Shown: positions 24,849 to 33,379, numbered from the stretch's first letter. The stretch is DNA of 64,000 bases from JBFKQC01 sp041627895 (GCA_041627895.1 JBFKQC010000004.1:37502-101501); one strand, 5' to 3'. Notes: a model not told the origin generated them from the sequence alone. Program-made: numbers and translations.

Positions 24849-24860
24849 TTGCGAATGCAA
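24849..24860. promoter_or_regulatory. MarR operator copy 1 (near the marR start)
   Basis: TTGCGAATGCAA, inside the 16-base block CGTTGCGAATGCAATG (24847-24862). It matches the reverse complement of operator copy 2 at 13 of 16 positions and lies 19 bases upstream of the regulator's start, fitting autoregulation. Confidence 0.65.
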
Positions 24861-24906
24861 TGAATGCACGAAACCGTGTGCCGCGCAAGTTTCCCGTCCC
24901 GGCCAC

Positions 24907-24934
24907 TTGACTTCATTGCAAATGCAACGATAAT
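24907..24934 (+). promoter_or_regulatory. hmgA promoter with MarR operator copy 2 in the spacer
   Basis: TTGACT (24907-24912), 16-base spacer, GATAAT (24929-24934), followed 26 bases later by the hmgA start. The dyad TTGCAAATGCAA (24916-24927) fills the spacer, so bound regulator would block RNA polymerase. Confidence 0.65.
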
Positions 24935-24960
24935 GCCGCCGAGCTTCCCGGGAGGATTCC

Positions 24961-26316
24961 ATGAACAAGCAGCCTGCCCTGCGCGACATGGTGCGCGCCG
25001 CCACGCCCGTCGGCACCCACGACGGTTACATGCCCGGCTTCGGCAACGATTTCGAAACAGAGGCCCTGCCCGGCGCCCTGCCGCAGGGCATGAATTCGCC
25101 GCAGCGCTGCGAATACGGGCTTTATGCCGAGCAGCTATCGGGCACCGCCTTTACCGCACCGGGACCGGAACGCACCTGGTGCTATCGCATTCGACCGTCG
25201 GTGCGGCACACGCATCGGTTCCGCAAGATCGAAGTCCCGTACTGGAAATCGGCGCCCCATGTCGACGACGACATCATCTCGCTCGGCCAGTATCGCTGGA
25301 ACCCGGTGCCGGCGGCCGAGGACGGCCTGACCTGGATCACCGGCATGCGCACGATGACCACGGCCGGTGACGTCAACACCCAGGTCGGCATGGCGGCGCA
25401 TATCTACCTTGTCACCGAATCGATGGTCGACAGCTACTTCTTCTCGGCCGACAGCGAGCTGCTTGTCGTGCCGCAGGAGGGCCGGCTTAGGTTCTACACC
25501 GAGCTTGGCATCATCGACCTGGAGCCGCAGGAAATCGCCATCCTGCCGCGCGGGCTGGTCTATCGCGTCGAGGTCGCCGAGGGCCCCTGCCGCGGCTTCG
25601 TCTGCGAGAATTACGGGCAAAAGTTCGAGCTGCCCGGCCGCGGCCCGATCGGTGCGAACTGCCTTGCCAATCCGCGCGACTTCAAGACGCCGGTCGCCGC
25701 ATTCGAGGACCGCGAGGTGCCCTCAACCGTCACGATTAAGTGGTGCGGCGCGTTCCACGAAACCGAAATCGGGCACTCGCCGCTGGATATCGTCGCCTGG
25801 CACGGCAACTACGCGCCCTGCAAGTACGACCTGAAGACCTATTGCCCGGTCGGCGCGATCCTGTTCGACCACCCGGACCCGTCGATCTTTACCGTGCTGA
25901 CCGCGCCCTCGGGCCAGCCCGGAACGGCGAACATCGACTTCGTGCTGTTCCGCGAGCGCTGGATGGTGGCCGAGGACACCTTTCGGCCGCCCTGGTACCA
26001 CAAGAACGTGATGTCCGAACTGATGGGCAACATCTATGGCATCTACGACGCCAAGCCCGAGGGCTTCGTCCCCGGCGGCATGAGCCTGCACAACATGATG
26101 CTGCCGCACGGCCCGGACCGCGACGCGTTCGAAATGGCGTCCTATTCGAACCTCGGCCCGAACAAGCTGGACAACACCATGTCCTTCATGTTCGAGACCC
26201 GGTTTCCGCAGCACCTGACGCCGTTTGCGGCGACCGAGGCGCCGTTGCAGGGCGATTACATCGACTGCTGGACCTCGCTCGAGAAAAAGTTCGACGGCAG
26301 GCCGGGGCGGAAATGA
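24961..26316 (+). CDS. hmgA: Homogentisate 1,2-dioxygenase
   Basis: 451 aa; GGGAGG precedes ATG 24961. Opens the ring of homogentisate to maleylacetoacetate using Fe(II) and O2, the key step of tyrosine breakdown. Family marks: YMPGFGNDFETEALPGALP at the N-terminus, RTWCYRIRPS, IAILPRGLVYRVEV, and the metal site HKNVMSELMGNIYG (His and Glu) with GGMSLHNMMLPHGPD (His). Length is that of the family. First gene of a probable operon hmgA-fahA-MBL-small membrane proteins-monooxygenase-DUF2783, regulated by the divergent MarR protein. Confidence 0.97.
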   Translation: MNKQPALRDMVRAATPVGTHDGYMPGFGNDFETEALPGALPQGMNSPQRCEYGLYAEQLSGTAFTAPGPERTWCYRIRPSVRHTHRFRKIEVPYWKSAPHVDDDIISLGQYRWNPVPAAEDGLTWITGMRTMTTAGDVNTQVGMAAHIYLVTESMVDSYFFSADSELLVVPQEGRLRFYTELGIIDLEPQEIAILPRGLVYRVEVAEGPCRGFVCENYGQKFELPGRGPIGANCLANPRDFKTPVAAFEDREVPSTVTIKWCGAFHETEIGHSPLDIVAWHGNYAPCKYDLKTYCPVGAILFDHPDPSIFTVLTAPSGQPGTANIDFVLFRERWMVAEDTFRPPWYHKNVMSELMGNIYGIYDAKPEGFVPGGMSLHNMMLPHGPDRDAFEMASYSNLGPNKLDNTMSFMFETRFPQHLTPFAATEAPLQGDYIDCWTSLEKKFDGRPGRK

Positions 26317-26470
26317 CGCTGAAGGCGCCGGTCGCGCCGGGGGCCGGCGGCGAAGGCGACGGCGGCGGCGGATCAGGCGGCGGCGCCGAGGGTTGAACTG
26401 TCCCGCCGGGCCGGGCATCCAGACATCAGGGCCGCGCGGCGGCGCATGAGCACCAACCGGGGGCAGATCC

Positions 26471-27745
26471 ATGCCGCTTGAAAAATCCTGGGTCGAAGGC
26501 GCGAATTCCGCCGAGACCGAGTTTCCGCTGAACAACCTGCCTTGCGGCGTCTTTTCCGTCGGCGACGGCGACTGGCGCTGCGGCGTGGCGATCGGCGACA
26601 GCATCCTCGACGTGACCGCACTGGAAGAGGCAGGAATCGTTCGCCCCGATCCCGAGGCGTTTGTCTTTGACGTCCCGTTCTGGAACGACTTCATGGAACT
26701 CGGGCCCAGGGCCTGGGCCGCGTTTCGTGCCGAAATCACAGCGCGTCTGGCAGAAGACGCACCGAATCGCGCCGAAACAGCGCCTTTCCTGGTGCCGATG
26801 GCCAAGGCCGATCTGCACATGCCCTTCGCCGTGGCCGAATATACGGATTTCTACGCCGGACGGCACCACGCCACCAATGTCGGCACCATGTTCCGCGGCC
26901 CCGAGAACGCATTACCGCCGAACTGGTTGCACATACCGATCGGATATAATGGCCGCGCCTCGTCGGTCGTGGTCTCGGGGACCGAAATCCGCCGCCCCTG
27001 GGGACAGCTGAAGTCGCCCGATCACGAGGTGCCGGCTTTCCTGCCCTGCCGCCGTTTCGATATCGAACTGGAAATCGGCGCCGTCGTCGGGCAGCCCTCG
27101 GATGGGCCGGTGTCGGTTGCCGAGGCCGACGCGATGGTCTTCGGATATGTGCTGTTGAACGACTGGTCGGCGCGCGACATCCAGGCCTGGGAATACCAGC
27201 CGCTGGGGCCGTTCCAGGCCAAGGCCACGGCGACGACGATTAGCCCCTGGATCGTGACCAAGGCGGCGCTGGAGCCGTTCCGCACCTCGACCCCCGAGCG
27301 CGAAAAGCCGCTATTGCCCTACCTGCAAGAACCCGGCCCGATGCTGTACGACATCCCCCTGAGCGTCTCGATCCGGCCCGAAAACGCCGACAGGGCGACC
27401 GTGATCACACGCACGAACTATGCCGAGATGTACTATTCCTCGGCGCAGCAACTTGCGCATCACACCACCGCGGGCAGCCCGATGAACGTGGGCGACCTCT
27501 TGGGGTCCGGCACGATTTCCGGCGCCGAAAGGCACCAGCGCGGCAGCCTGCTGGAGCTGAGTTGGGGCGGGACAGAGCCGATTCGGCTCGATACCGGCGA
27601 GACCCGCAGCTTCATCGAGGACGGCGACACGCTGACCCTGTCCGGCGCGGCCGAGGGCGACGGCTATCGCATCGGATTCGGCGATTGCGTCGGCAGCGTG
27701 ATCCCCGCGCTCGACCCGTCCGAACTGCCCTATCCCGTCAAGTAA
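26471..27745 (+). CDS. fahA: Fumarylacetoacetase
   Basis: 424 aa. Splits fumarylacetoacetate into fumarate and acetoacetate, the last step of tyrosine breakdown. Visible: N-terminal SH3-like domain (FPLNNLPCGVFSVGDG), then the catalytic domain with YTDFYAGRHHATNVGTMFRG (metal Asp and the general-base His), LDIELEIGAVVG-like strand FDIELEIGAVVG, and VLLNDWSARDIQAWEYQPLG. The gap to hmgA is 154 bases. The isomerase between the two steps (maiA) is not in the window and must be elsewhere, or be replaced by a glutathione-independent route. Confidence 0.97.
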   Translation: MPLEKSWVEGANSAETEFPLNNLPCGVFSVGDGDWRCGVAIGDSILDVTALEEAGIVRPDPEAFVFDVPFWNDFMELGPRAWAAFRAEITARLAEDAPNRAETAPFLVPMAKADLHMPFAVAEYTDFYAGRHHATNVGTMFRGPENALPPNWLHIPIGYNGRASSVVVSGTEIRRPWGQLKSPDHEVPAFLPCRRFDIELEIGAVVGQPSDGPVSVAEADAMVFGYVLLNDWSARDIQAWEYQPLGPFQAKATATTISPWIVTKAALEPFRTSTPEREKPLLPYLQEPGPMLYDIPLSVSIRPENADRATVITRTNYAEMYYSSAQQLAHHTTAGSPMNVGDLLGSGTISGAERHQRGSLLELSWGGTEPIRLDTGETRSFIEDGDTLTLSGAAEGDGYRIGFGDCVGSVIPALDPSELPYPVK

Positions 27746-27754
27746 GGACCGACC

Positions 27755-28705
27755 ATGGCCAAGGCATTCGCATCGCAAGGCGACCTGAGCGAGAAGAAGA
27801 CCAGCTTTACCGAGGTGGGCGAGGGGCTTTATGCCTTCACCGCCGAAGGCGATCCGAATTCCGGCGTGATCATCGGCGACGAACAGGTGATGATCGTCGA
27901 GGCACAGGCGACGCCGCGGCTGGCGCAAAAGGTGATCGACTGCGTGCGGTCGGTCACTGACAAGCCGATCAGCCACCTCGTGCTGACGCATTACCACGCG
28001 GTTCGCGTGCTGGGGGCCAGCGCCTATCATGCGCCGCAGATCATCATGTCCGACACCGCCCGCGCCATGGTCGCCGAGCGCGGGCAAGAGGATTGGGACA
28101 GCGAGTTCCAGCGCTTTCCGCGGCTCTTCGAAGGGCACGAAAGCATCCCCGGCCTGACCTGGCCGACCACCACGTTCAGCGGCTCGATGACGGTCTATCT
28201 GGGCAAGCGCAGGGTCGATATCATGCATCTCGGCCGCGCCCACACCGCTGGCGATGCGGTGATCTGGGTGCCGGACCAGGAGGTGATGTTCACGGGCGAC
28301 ATCGTCGAATTTCACTCGGCCTGCTATTGCGGTGACGGGCATTTCACCGACTGGGGCGAAACGCTGGACAACATCGCCGCTTTCGACCCGGCCAGCATCG
28401 CGCCCGGGCGCGGCGATGCGCTGGTCGGGCGCGAGATGGTGGCGGCCGCGATCGAGTCGACGCGCGATTTCGTCGAATCGACCTATCGCCCCGCCGCGAA
28501 GGTCGCCGCGAAGGGCGGCACGCTGAAAGAGGCATGGGACGCCGTGCGGCAGGAATGCGACCCCAAGTTCGCCGATTTCGCGATCTACGAGCATTGCCTG
28601 CCGTTTAACGTCAGCCGCGCCTACGACGAAGCCCGCGGCATCGACACGCCGCGGATCTGGACCGCCCAGCGCGATATCGAGATGTGGGAGGCGTTGCAGG
28701 GCTGA
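27755..28705 (+). CDS. Metallo-beta-lactamase-fold protein with an altered HxHxDH motif
   Basis: 316 aa, 9 bases after fahA. MBL-fold marks are present: GVIIGDEQVMIVEAQ, the motif loop, MHLGRAHTAGDAVIWVPD (His163) and MFTGDIVEFHS (Asp182). But the metal motif reads LTHYHAVRVLG: His79 and His81 are kept while the expected Asp83 and His84 are Val and Arg. So the second metal site is probably lost and the first is intact or changed. It could be a one-metal hydrolase or an altered enzyme acting on a homogentisate-pathway intermediate. Position in the operon implies a role in aromatic breakdown; substrate unknown. Confidence 0.85.
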   Translation: MAKAFASQGDLSEKKTSFTEVGEGLYAFTAEGDPNSGVIIGDEQVMIVEAQATPRLAQKVIDCVRSVTDKPISHLVLTHYHAVRVLGASAYHAPQIIMSDTARAMVAERGQEDWDSEFQRFPRLFEGHESIPGLTWPTTTFSGSMTVYLGKRRVDIMHLGRAHTAGDAVIWVPDQEVMFTGDIVEFHSACYCGDGHFTDWGETLDNIAAFDPASIAPGRGDALVGREMVAAAIESTRDFVESTYRPAAKVAAKGGTLKEAWDAVRQECDPKFADFAIYEHCLPFNVSRAYDEARGIDTPRIWTAQRDIEMWEALQG

Positions 28706-28794
28706 TGCGCGCATTGCGTCTGGTCGCGATCTGGTACTGTGTCTGGACCGTGGGTCCGGGACTGGCCGTGATGCTGGCGGGGATCGCGCAATGA
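28705..28794 (+). CDS. 29-residue membrane microprotein
   Basis: ATG at 28705 overlaps the stop of the MBL gene (TGATG), and its own stop overlaps the start of the next gene (ATGA), so it fits exactly between two coupled genes. The product is almost a single membrane helix: a basic start (MRALRLVAIWYCVW) and a hydrophobic end (GLAVMLAGIAQ). No recognisable family. The double overlap is the main argument that it is translated. Confidence 0.55.
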   Translation: MRALRLVAIWYCVWTVGPGLAVMLAGIAQ

Positions 28795-29051
28795 CCATCG
28801 CCCTTCTTGCGCTTCAGGGCCTGTTCTTTGTGGCCTGGGCCGGCCTGATGTTCCGGATGCTGTTCGGCATTCTGGACCGGTTCAGAGCCGAAACCGGGCG
28901 CAGGTGGATCGGGCCGATCGAGGTGTTCGGCGTATTCGGGCGATATCTGCGCGCGCCCGGGCACCGCGGGGAACGGCGGCTGATCCTCGCCGCCTTGCTT
29001 GGTGTGGTGGCGGTGGGCGTGCTTCGGGTTCTGATTCTGACGGGAGGCTAG
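28791..29051 (+). CDS. Small membrane protein of the homogentisate cluster
   Basis: 86 aa, two membrane helices: ALLALQGLFFVAWAGLMFRMLFGIL near the start and ILAALLGVVAVGVLRVLIL at the end, with a charged loop of about 35 residues between (DRFRAETGRRWIGPIEVFG, RAPGHRGERR). I do not recognise a named family. It is coupled to the microprotein before it and lies 3 bases from the monooxygenase after it. With the microprotein it might form a membrane subunit, such as a transporter or an anchor for the cluster enzymes; this is inference from layout. Confidence 0.7.
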   Translation: MTIALLALQGLFFVAWAGLMFRMLFGILDRFRAETGRRWIGPIEVFGVFGRYLRAPGHRGERRLILAALLGVVAVGVLRVLILTGG

Positions 29052-29054
29052 GCG

Positions 29055-30608
29055 ATGCCTTACGACTACAAGCCCTACGACTACGTCGCACCACCGGGCC
29101 TGACCGGGCCAGAGCCGCGCCATCCGGTGATCGTCGTCGGCGCCGGGCCGATCGGGCTGGCGATGGCGCTGGAACTGGCGAACTTCGGCATCGCCTCGGT
29201 GATCCTCGACGACAACAACGTCGTCTCGGTCGGCAGCCGGGCGATCTGCTGGTCGAAGCGCTCGCTGGAAATCCTCGACCGGCTGGGCGTGGGCGACCGC
29301 TGCGTCAAGAAGGGCGTGACCTGGAAGGTCGGCCGCACCTTTCACCGCGACTGCGAGGTCTTCAACTTCGACCTGCTGCCCGAGGAAGGCCACAAGATGC
29401 CGGCCTTCGTGAACCTCCAGCAGTACTATGTCGAGGAATACCTAGTCGAACAGGCCCAGGCGAACGACCTGATCGACCTGCGCTTCAAGAACAAGGTGAC
29501 GGACGTTTCGCAGAACCCTGACTTTGCCACCGTGCAGGCCGAAACGCCCGACGGTGTCTATACCCTCGAAGCCGAGTACGTGATCGCCTGCGACGGCGCG
29601 AAATCCCCGATCCGCGAGATGATGGGGCTCGATTTCGACGGCGAGCTGTTCGAAGAACGCTTTCTGATCGCCGATATCGAGATGCTGGCCGATGCGCCCT
29701 CGGAACGCTGGTTCTGGTTCGAACCGACCTTTCACCCCGGCCAGTCGGCGCTGATGCACAAGCAGCCCGACAACATCTACCGGATCGACCTGCAACTCGG
29801 CTGGAACGCGAAACCGGACGAAGAGAAGAAGCCGGAAAACGTGATCCCGCGGATCGAGAAGGTCGTCGGCCACAGCGATTTCAAGCTCGACTGGGTCAGC
29901 GTTTATACCTTCCAGTGCCGGCGGCTTGGACGGTTCGTCCACGACCGGGTGATCTTTGTCGGCGACAGCGCGCATATCGTCTCGCCGTTCGGCGCGCGGG
30001 GCGGAAACGGCGGGCTGCAGGATGTCGACAACCTCGGCTGGAAACTGGCCGCCGTGCTGGAAAGCCGCGCCAATTCCGCCTTGTTAGAGACGTATAATGA
30101 CGAGCGCATCCATGGCGCCGACGAGAACATCCTGAATTCCGCACGCGCCACAAAGTTCATGACCCCGGCGGACGGGGTCGAGCGGCTGTTCCGCGACCAG
30201 GTGCTTGCATTGGCGGGCAAGGCGCGGTTTGCGCGCGGCTGGGTCAATTCGGGGCGACTGTCGGTGCCATGCGTCTATCCGCTGAAGGCGCCCGACGATC
30301 CGGCGCTGCCCCGCGCTGCGCGGCCGGGCGCGGTGGCGCCGGACGCGCCGCAGCGCAGTGACTGGCTATTGACTCAACTCGGCAGGCGTCCGGTGGTCCT
30401 CGCGCTCGGCTGTGATGTGGCGCCGGTGCGGGGCGCCGAGATCCTGCACCCCGATGTGAACGATTGGGTGCGCAGGCGCTACATGGGCGAGGCGGCCAAG
30501 GCGGTCTACGTGATCCGGCCCGACCAGGTGGTCGCGGCGCGCTGGCCATATGTCGACGGCAAAGCGGTGCAGGCCGCCGTCGACGCGATCTGGAGGGTTC
30601 AGGGATGA
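29055..30608 (+). CDS. FAD-dependent aromatic-ring monooxygenase (MhpA/PheA-like)
   Basis: 517 aa. A class A flavoprotein hydroxylase: Rossmann GAGPIG (29-34), YVIACDGAKSPIREMM (the DG motif), and RVIFVGDSAHIVSPFGARG (GD motif, Asp304), followed by GGNGGLQDVDNLGWKLA. The C-terminus carries a shortened thioredoxin-like domain as in phenol and 3-(3-hydroxyphenyl)propionate hydroxylases. It has NAD(P)H-dependent hydroxylase hallmarks, and a product feeding into homogentisate (for example from 3- or 2-hydroxyphenylacetate) would suit the neighbours. The substrate cannot be read from the sequence. It overlaps the DUF2783 gene by four bases (ATGA). Confidence 0.88.
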   Translation: MPYDYKPYDYVAPPGLTGPEPRHPVIVVGAGPIGLAMALELANFGIASVILDDNNVVSVGSRAICWSKRSLEILDRLGVGDRCVKKGVTWKVGRTFHRDCEVFNFDLLPEEGHKMPAFVNLQQYYVEEYLVEQAQANDLIDLRFKNKVTDVSQNPDFATVQAETPDGVYTLEAEYVIACDGAKSPIREMMGLDFDGELFEERFLIADIEMLADAPSERWFWFEPTFHPGQSALMHKQPDNIYRIDLQLGWNAKPDEEKKPENVIPRIEKVVGHSDFKLDWVSVYTFQCRRLGRFVHDRVIFVGDSAHIVSPFGARGGNGGLQDVDNLGWKLAAVLESRANSALLETYNDERIHGADENILNSARATKFMTPADGVERLFRDQVLALAGKARFARGWVNSGRLSVPCVYPLKAPDDPALPRAARPGAVAPDAPQRSDWLLTQLGRRPVVLALGCDVAPVRGAEILHPDVNDWVRRRYMGEAAKAVYVIRPDQVVAARWPYVDGKAVQAAVDAIWRVQG

Positions 30609-30808
30609 CTGCGCTGATCGACACACCCAACCTTGCCGATCACGACGGTTTTTACGCCGAGCTTCTGGCAGTGCATCGCGGGCTGTCCGAGGCCCAGAGC
30701 CATGCGCTCAATGCCCAGCTTATCCTGATACTCGCCAACCATGTCGGCGACCGCAAGGTGCTGAGCGAGGCGCTGAAACTGGCGCGCCAAGGCTTCGAAG
30801 CCGGTTGA
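30605..30808 (+). CDS. DUF2783 family small protein
   Basis: 67 aa, start ATG 30605 in an ATGA overlap with the monooxygenase. Helical throughout: LADHDGFYAELLAVHRGLSE, AQSHALNAQLILILANHVGD, RKVLSEALKLARQGFEAG. This is the DUF2783 pattern, which in related genomes follows this type of monooxygenase. It may be a small partner or stabiliser of that enzyme. Last gene of the operon; a dyad and a repeat element follow. Confidence 0.8.
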   Translation: MTALIDTPNLADHDGFYAELLAVHRGLSEAQSHALNAQLILILANHVGDRKVLSEALKLARQGFEAG

Positions 30809-30907
30809 CCGGCCCGCATGGTGTCTGACCGAGACTGACGGCAAGGGGGCGCGGCCTCGTCTGGAAACCTGGCGCCGCTCGGCCGGACCGACGGGCAAGC
30901 CGTGGTC

Positions 30908-30949
30908 TAGAGCACATTCCGCGATCTTCGATTCACGGAATGCGCTCTA
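30908..30949. repeat. Long imperfect palindrome after the homogentisate operon
   Basis: TAGAGC-A-CATTCCG (30908-30921) pairs with CGGAATG-C-GCTCTA (30936-30949): 13 paired positions with one mismatch and a 14-base loop. No T-run. Could be a terminator-like or REP-like element. I saw no second copy in the window. Confidence 0.6.
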
Positions 30950-30962
30950 TCCTGTTTGCCTG

Positions 30963-31015
30963 GCGCAATTTCGCGACGCTTCGCCGGATCGGCTTCGCTG
31001 GAAATTGCTTTAGCC
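30963..31015 (-). repeat. Palindromic intergenic element, copy 1
   Basis: About 53 bases bounded by GCAATTTC (30965-30972) and GAAATTGC (31001-31008), with an inner GCCGATCCGGCGAAGCG block on the minus strand. A second, diverged copy lies at 59931-59983. Both sit where two genes converge, and here the element runs into the stop codon of the phosphatase gene. Confidence 0.75.
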
Positions 31016-31750
31016 TGGCGGGCGCAGGGCCTGCCGCCCGCCCTCCGTCAGAATCCAGCAGTCGCGGCCTTCAAAAACTGCGGCGGTCAGCGGGTGATAG
31101 AACCCTGCCCCCGTGTCCAGCGCGATCCGGTTGCCGCAATGCATCGGCTCTTCCACCGGCGTGTGGCCATGGACCACGATCTTGCCGTGATCGGTCATGT
31201 CGTCGAGAAAGCCGTCGCGGATCCAGACCAGATCGTCCTCGTCCTGGTTCGCCATCGGCACGCCCGGGCGAATCCCGGCATGGACGAATATCAGGTCGCC
31301 GGTCTCGAAATAGAGCCGAAGCTGCCCCAAAAGCCGCCGGTGCGCGTCGGGAACCAGGTCTGCCGCCTCGCGGTGCAGATCGGCCGATGGCCGCCCGCGT
31401 GCGGTGTTGATGCCATATGACCGCAGCGTCGCGCCGCCGCCGAGCGCCGAGTGCAGCCAGATCTCTTCGGGCCAAAGCCCGTCGTCGCCGTCTGGGTAAT
31501 CCTCCAGAAAGCCCGCGAACATCTGGTCGTGGTTGCCCTTGAGCACGATCCAGGGCTGCCCGTCGTCGATTCCGTCGACAAGGAACTGGATCACGCCCGC
31601 GGTATCGGGTCCGCGGTCGCAAAGATCGCCGAGGTGCACCACGGGCGCACCGGCATCGCCACAGGCCTCGCGGTCTGCGGCGATCCGGTCATGGGCGGCC
31701 CGCAGCATGTCGAGCTGGCCGTGTATGTCGCCGATGGCGTAAAGGCGCAC
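31010..31750 (-). CDS. Metallophosphoesterase, serine/threonine protein phosphatase family
   Basis: 246 aa. All PPP-type motifs are in order: GDIHGQ (9-14 region, MRLYAIGDIHGQLDML), GDLCDRGPDT, LKGNHDQMF, and VHGHTPV with a further His in FVHAGIRPG. These bind two metals for phosphate-ester cleavage. The size and motifs fit bacterial PrpA/PrpB-like protein phosphatases and also ApaH-like enzymes that cut diadenosine tetraphosphate; I cannot decide between them. It lies 14 bases downstream of serA on the same strand. Confidence 0.88.
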   Translation of the reverse strand: MRLYAIGDIHGQLDMLRAAHDRIAADREACGDAGAPVVHLGDLCDRGPDTAGVIQFLVDGIDDGQPWIVLKGNHDQMFAGFLEDYPDGDDGLWPEEIWLHSALGGGATLRSYGINTARGRPSADLHREAADLVPDAHRRLLGQLRLYFETGDLIFVHAGIRPGVPMANQDEDDLVWIRDGFLDDMTDHGKIVVHGHTPVEEPMHCGNRIALDTGAGFYHPLTAAVFEGRDCWILTEGGRQALRPPG

Positions 31751-31764
31751 AGGGCTTGGCTCCT

Positions 31765-33360
31765 TCAGGCGATGTCGAATTCCAGCGGGCGGACCTGCTG
31801 GAACATTCCGGTGTTTTCCAGTTCCGTCAGTACCTCGGCCGGGGGCTGGTCGTCGAGATACAACAGAGCGATGGCCTCGCCGCCGACCTCGGCCCGGCCC
31901 AGCGTGAAGTTCGCGATGTTCACGCCGTGGCTGCCCATGGTCTGGCCCAGCGTGCCGATGATGCCCGGCACGTCCTCGTTCGTGGTGTAAAGCATGTGAC
32001 GGCCGATCTCGGCGTCGATGTTGATGCCCTTGATCTGGATGAACCGCGGTTTGCCGTCGGAAAACACGGTGCCCGCGATCGACCGCTCGCGCCGGTCGGT
32101 CACGACAGTCAGCTTGATATAGGCGTCGAACACACCGGTCTTGCCCTGGGTCGTGGTGGCGATGTCGATGCCGCGTTCACGCGCGATGATCGGGGCCGAC
32201 ACCATGTTCACGTCGGGATTGCTGGCGCGCAGGATGCCCGAGATCACGGCGGCGTTCAGGGCCGCGGTGTTCATCTCGGCGGCGTGGCCGTTATACAGGA
32301 TGTTGATCGCCTGGATCGGCTCGTCGGTCAGCTGGCCCACGAAATCGCCGAGATAGCCGGCAAGCTTGATCCACGGCCCCATCAACTTGGCCTCTTCGGC
32401 GGTGACGGACGGCATGTTCAGCGCGTTCTGCACCGCGCCGGTCAGCAGGTAATCCGCCATCTGCTCGGCGACCTGGATCGCCACGTTTTCCTGCGCCTCG
32501 TTGGTTGAGGCACCCAGATGCGGGGTGCAGACCACGTTGGGCAGGTTGAAAAGCGGGTTGTCGATGGCCGGTTCCACCGCGAAGACGTCCAGCGCCGCGG
32601 CGGCGACATGGCCGGATTGCAGCGCCTCGACCAGTGCCGCCTCGTCGATCAGCCCGCCACGGGCGCAGTTGACGATCCGGACGCCGCGCCGGGTCTTGGC
32701 AATCGCTTCCCTGGACAGGATGTTACGGGTCTTGTCCGTCAACGGCACGTGCAGGGTGATGAAATCGGCACGGGCCAACAATTCGTCCAGCTCGACCTTT
32801 TCGACCCCAAGCTTGTCGGCGCGTTCCTCGCTGAGGAACGGGTCGTAGGCGATAACCTTCATCCGAAGGCCATGGGCCCGGTCGATCACGATCGACCCGA
32901 TGTTGCCGGCGCCGATGACGCCGAGGGTCTTGTTGGTCAGCTCCACGCCCATGAAGCGGGACTTTTCCCATTTGCCGGAATGGGTCGAGGCGTTGGCCTC
33001 GGGGATTTGCCGGGCGCAGGCCATCATCATGGCGATGGCGTGTTCGGCCGTGGTGATCGAGTTGCCGAAGGGCGTGTTCATCACGATCACGCCGCGCTTG
33101 GACGCGGCCGGGATGTCGACATTGTCGACGCCGATCCCGGCGCGCCCGACGACCTTCAGGCCATTGGCGGCGCTCAGCAATTTCTCGGTCACCTTGGTGG
33201 CCGAGCGGATCGCCAGGCCGTCGTACCGGCCGATGACCTCTTGCAGGGCGTCCTTGTCCTTGCCGAGGTCGGGGCGGAAATCGACCTCGATCCCTCGGTT
33301 GCGGAAAACCTGGACGGCGGCGTCGGAAAGCTTGTCGGAGACGAGAACCTTGGGGGCCAT
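31765..33360 (-). CDS. serA: D-3-phosphoglycerate dehydrogenase
   Basis: 531 aa from ATG 33360 (MAPKVLVSDKLS), with GGAG 6 bases upstream; an ATG four codons earlier has no suitable site. First step of serine synthesis: 3-phosphoglycerate + NAD+ to phosphohydroxypyruvate. Motifs: GRAGIGVDNVDIPAA, Rossmann GAGNIGSIV, NCARGGLIDEAAL (catalytic Arg), EP-containing FAVEPAIDNPLF and the His in CTPHLGASTNEAQ. The longer type with an intervening domain and a C-terminal ACT domain (GIIGTLGQTMGSHGVNIA) for feedback. Downstream of serC by 69 bases. Confidence 0.97.
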   Translation of the reverse strand: MAPKVLVSDKLSDAAVQVFRNRGIEVDFRPDLGKDKDALQEVIGRYDGLAIRSATKVTEKLLSAANGLKVVGRAGIGVDNVDIPAASKRGVIVMNTPFGNSITTAEHAIAMMMACARQIPEANASTHSGKWEKSRFMGVELTNKTLGVIGAGNIGSIVIDRAHGLRMKVIAYDPFLSEERADKLGVEKVELDELLARADFITLHVPLTDKTRNILSREAIAKTRRGVRIVNCARGGLIDEAALVEALQSGHVAAAALDVFAVEPAIDNPLFNLPNVVCTPHLGASTNEAQENVAIQVAEQMADYLLTGAVQNALNMPSVTAEEAKLMGPWIKLAGYLGDFVGQLTDEPIQAINILYNGHAAEMNTAALNAAVISGILRASNPDVNMVSAPIIARERGIDIATTTQGKTGVFDAYIKLTVVTDRRERSIAGTVFSDGKPRFIQIKGINIDAEIGRHMLYTTNEDVPGIIGTLGQTMGSHGVNIANFTLGRAEVGGEAIALLYLDDQPPAEVLTELENTGMFQQVRPLEFDIA

Positions 33361-33379
33361 TTTGGGCTCCATTTCGGGT

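Noticed and set aside
26313..26396. 27-residue Gly-rich frame overlapping the hmgA stop by ATGA
   Set aside because: The product is low complexity (long Gly runs) with no domain and no ribosome site of its own beyond the overlap; GC-rich intergenic DNA gives such frames easily.
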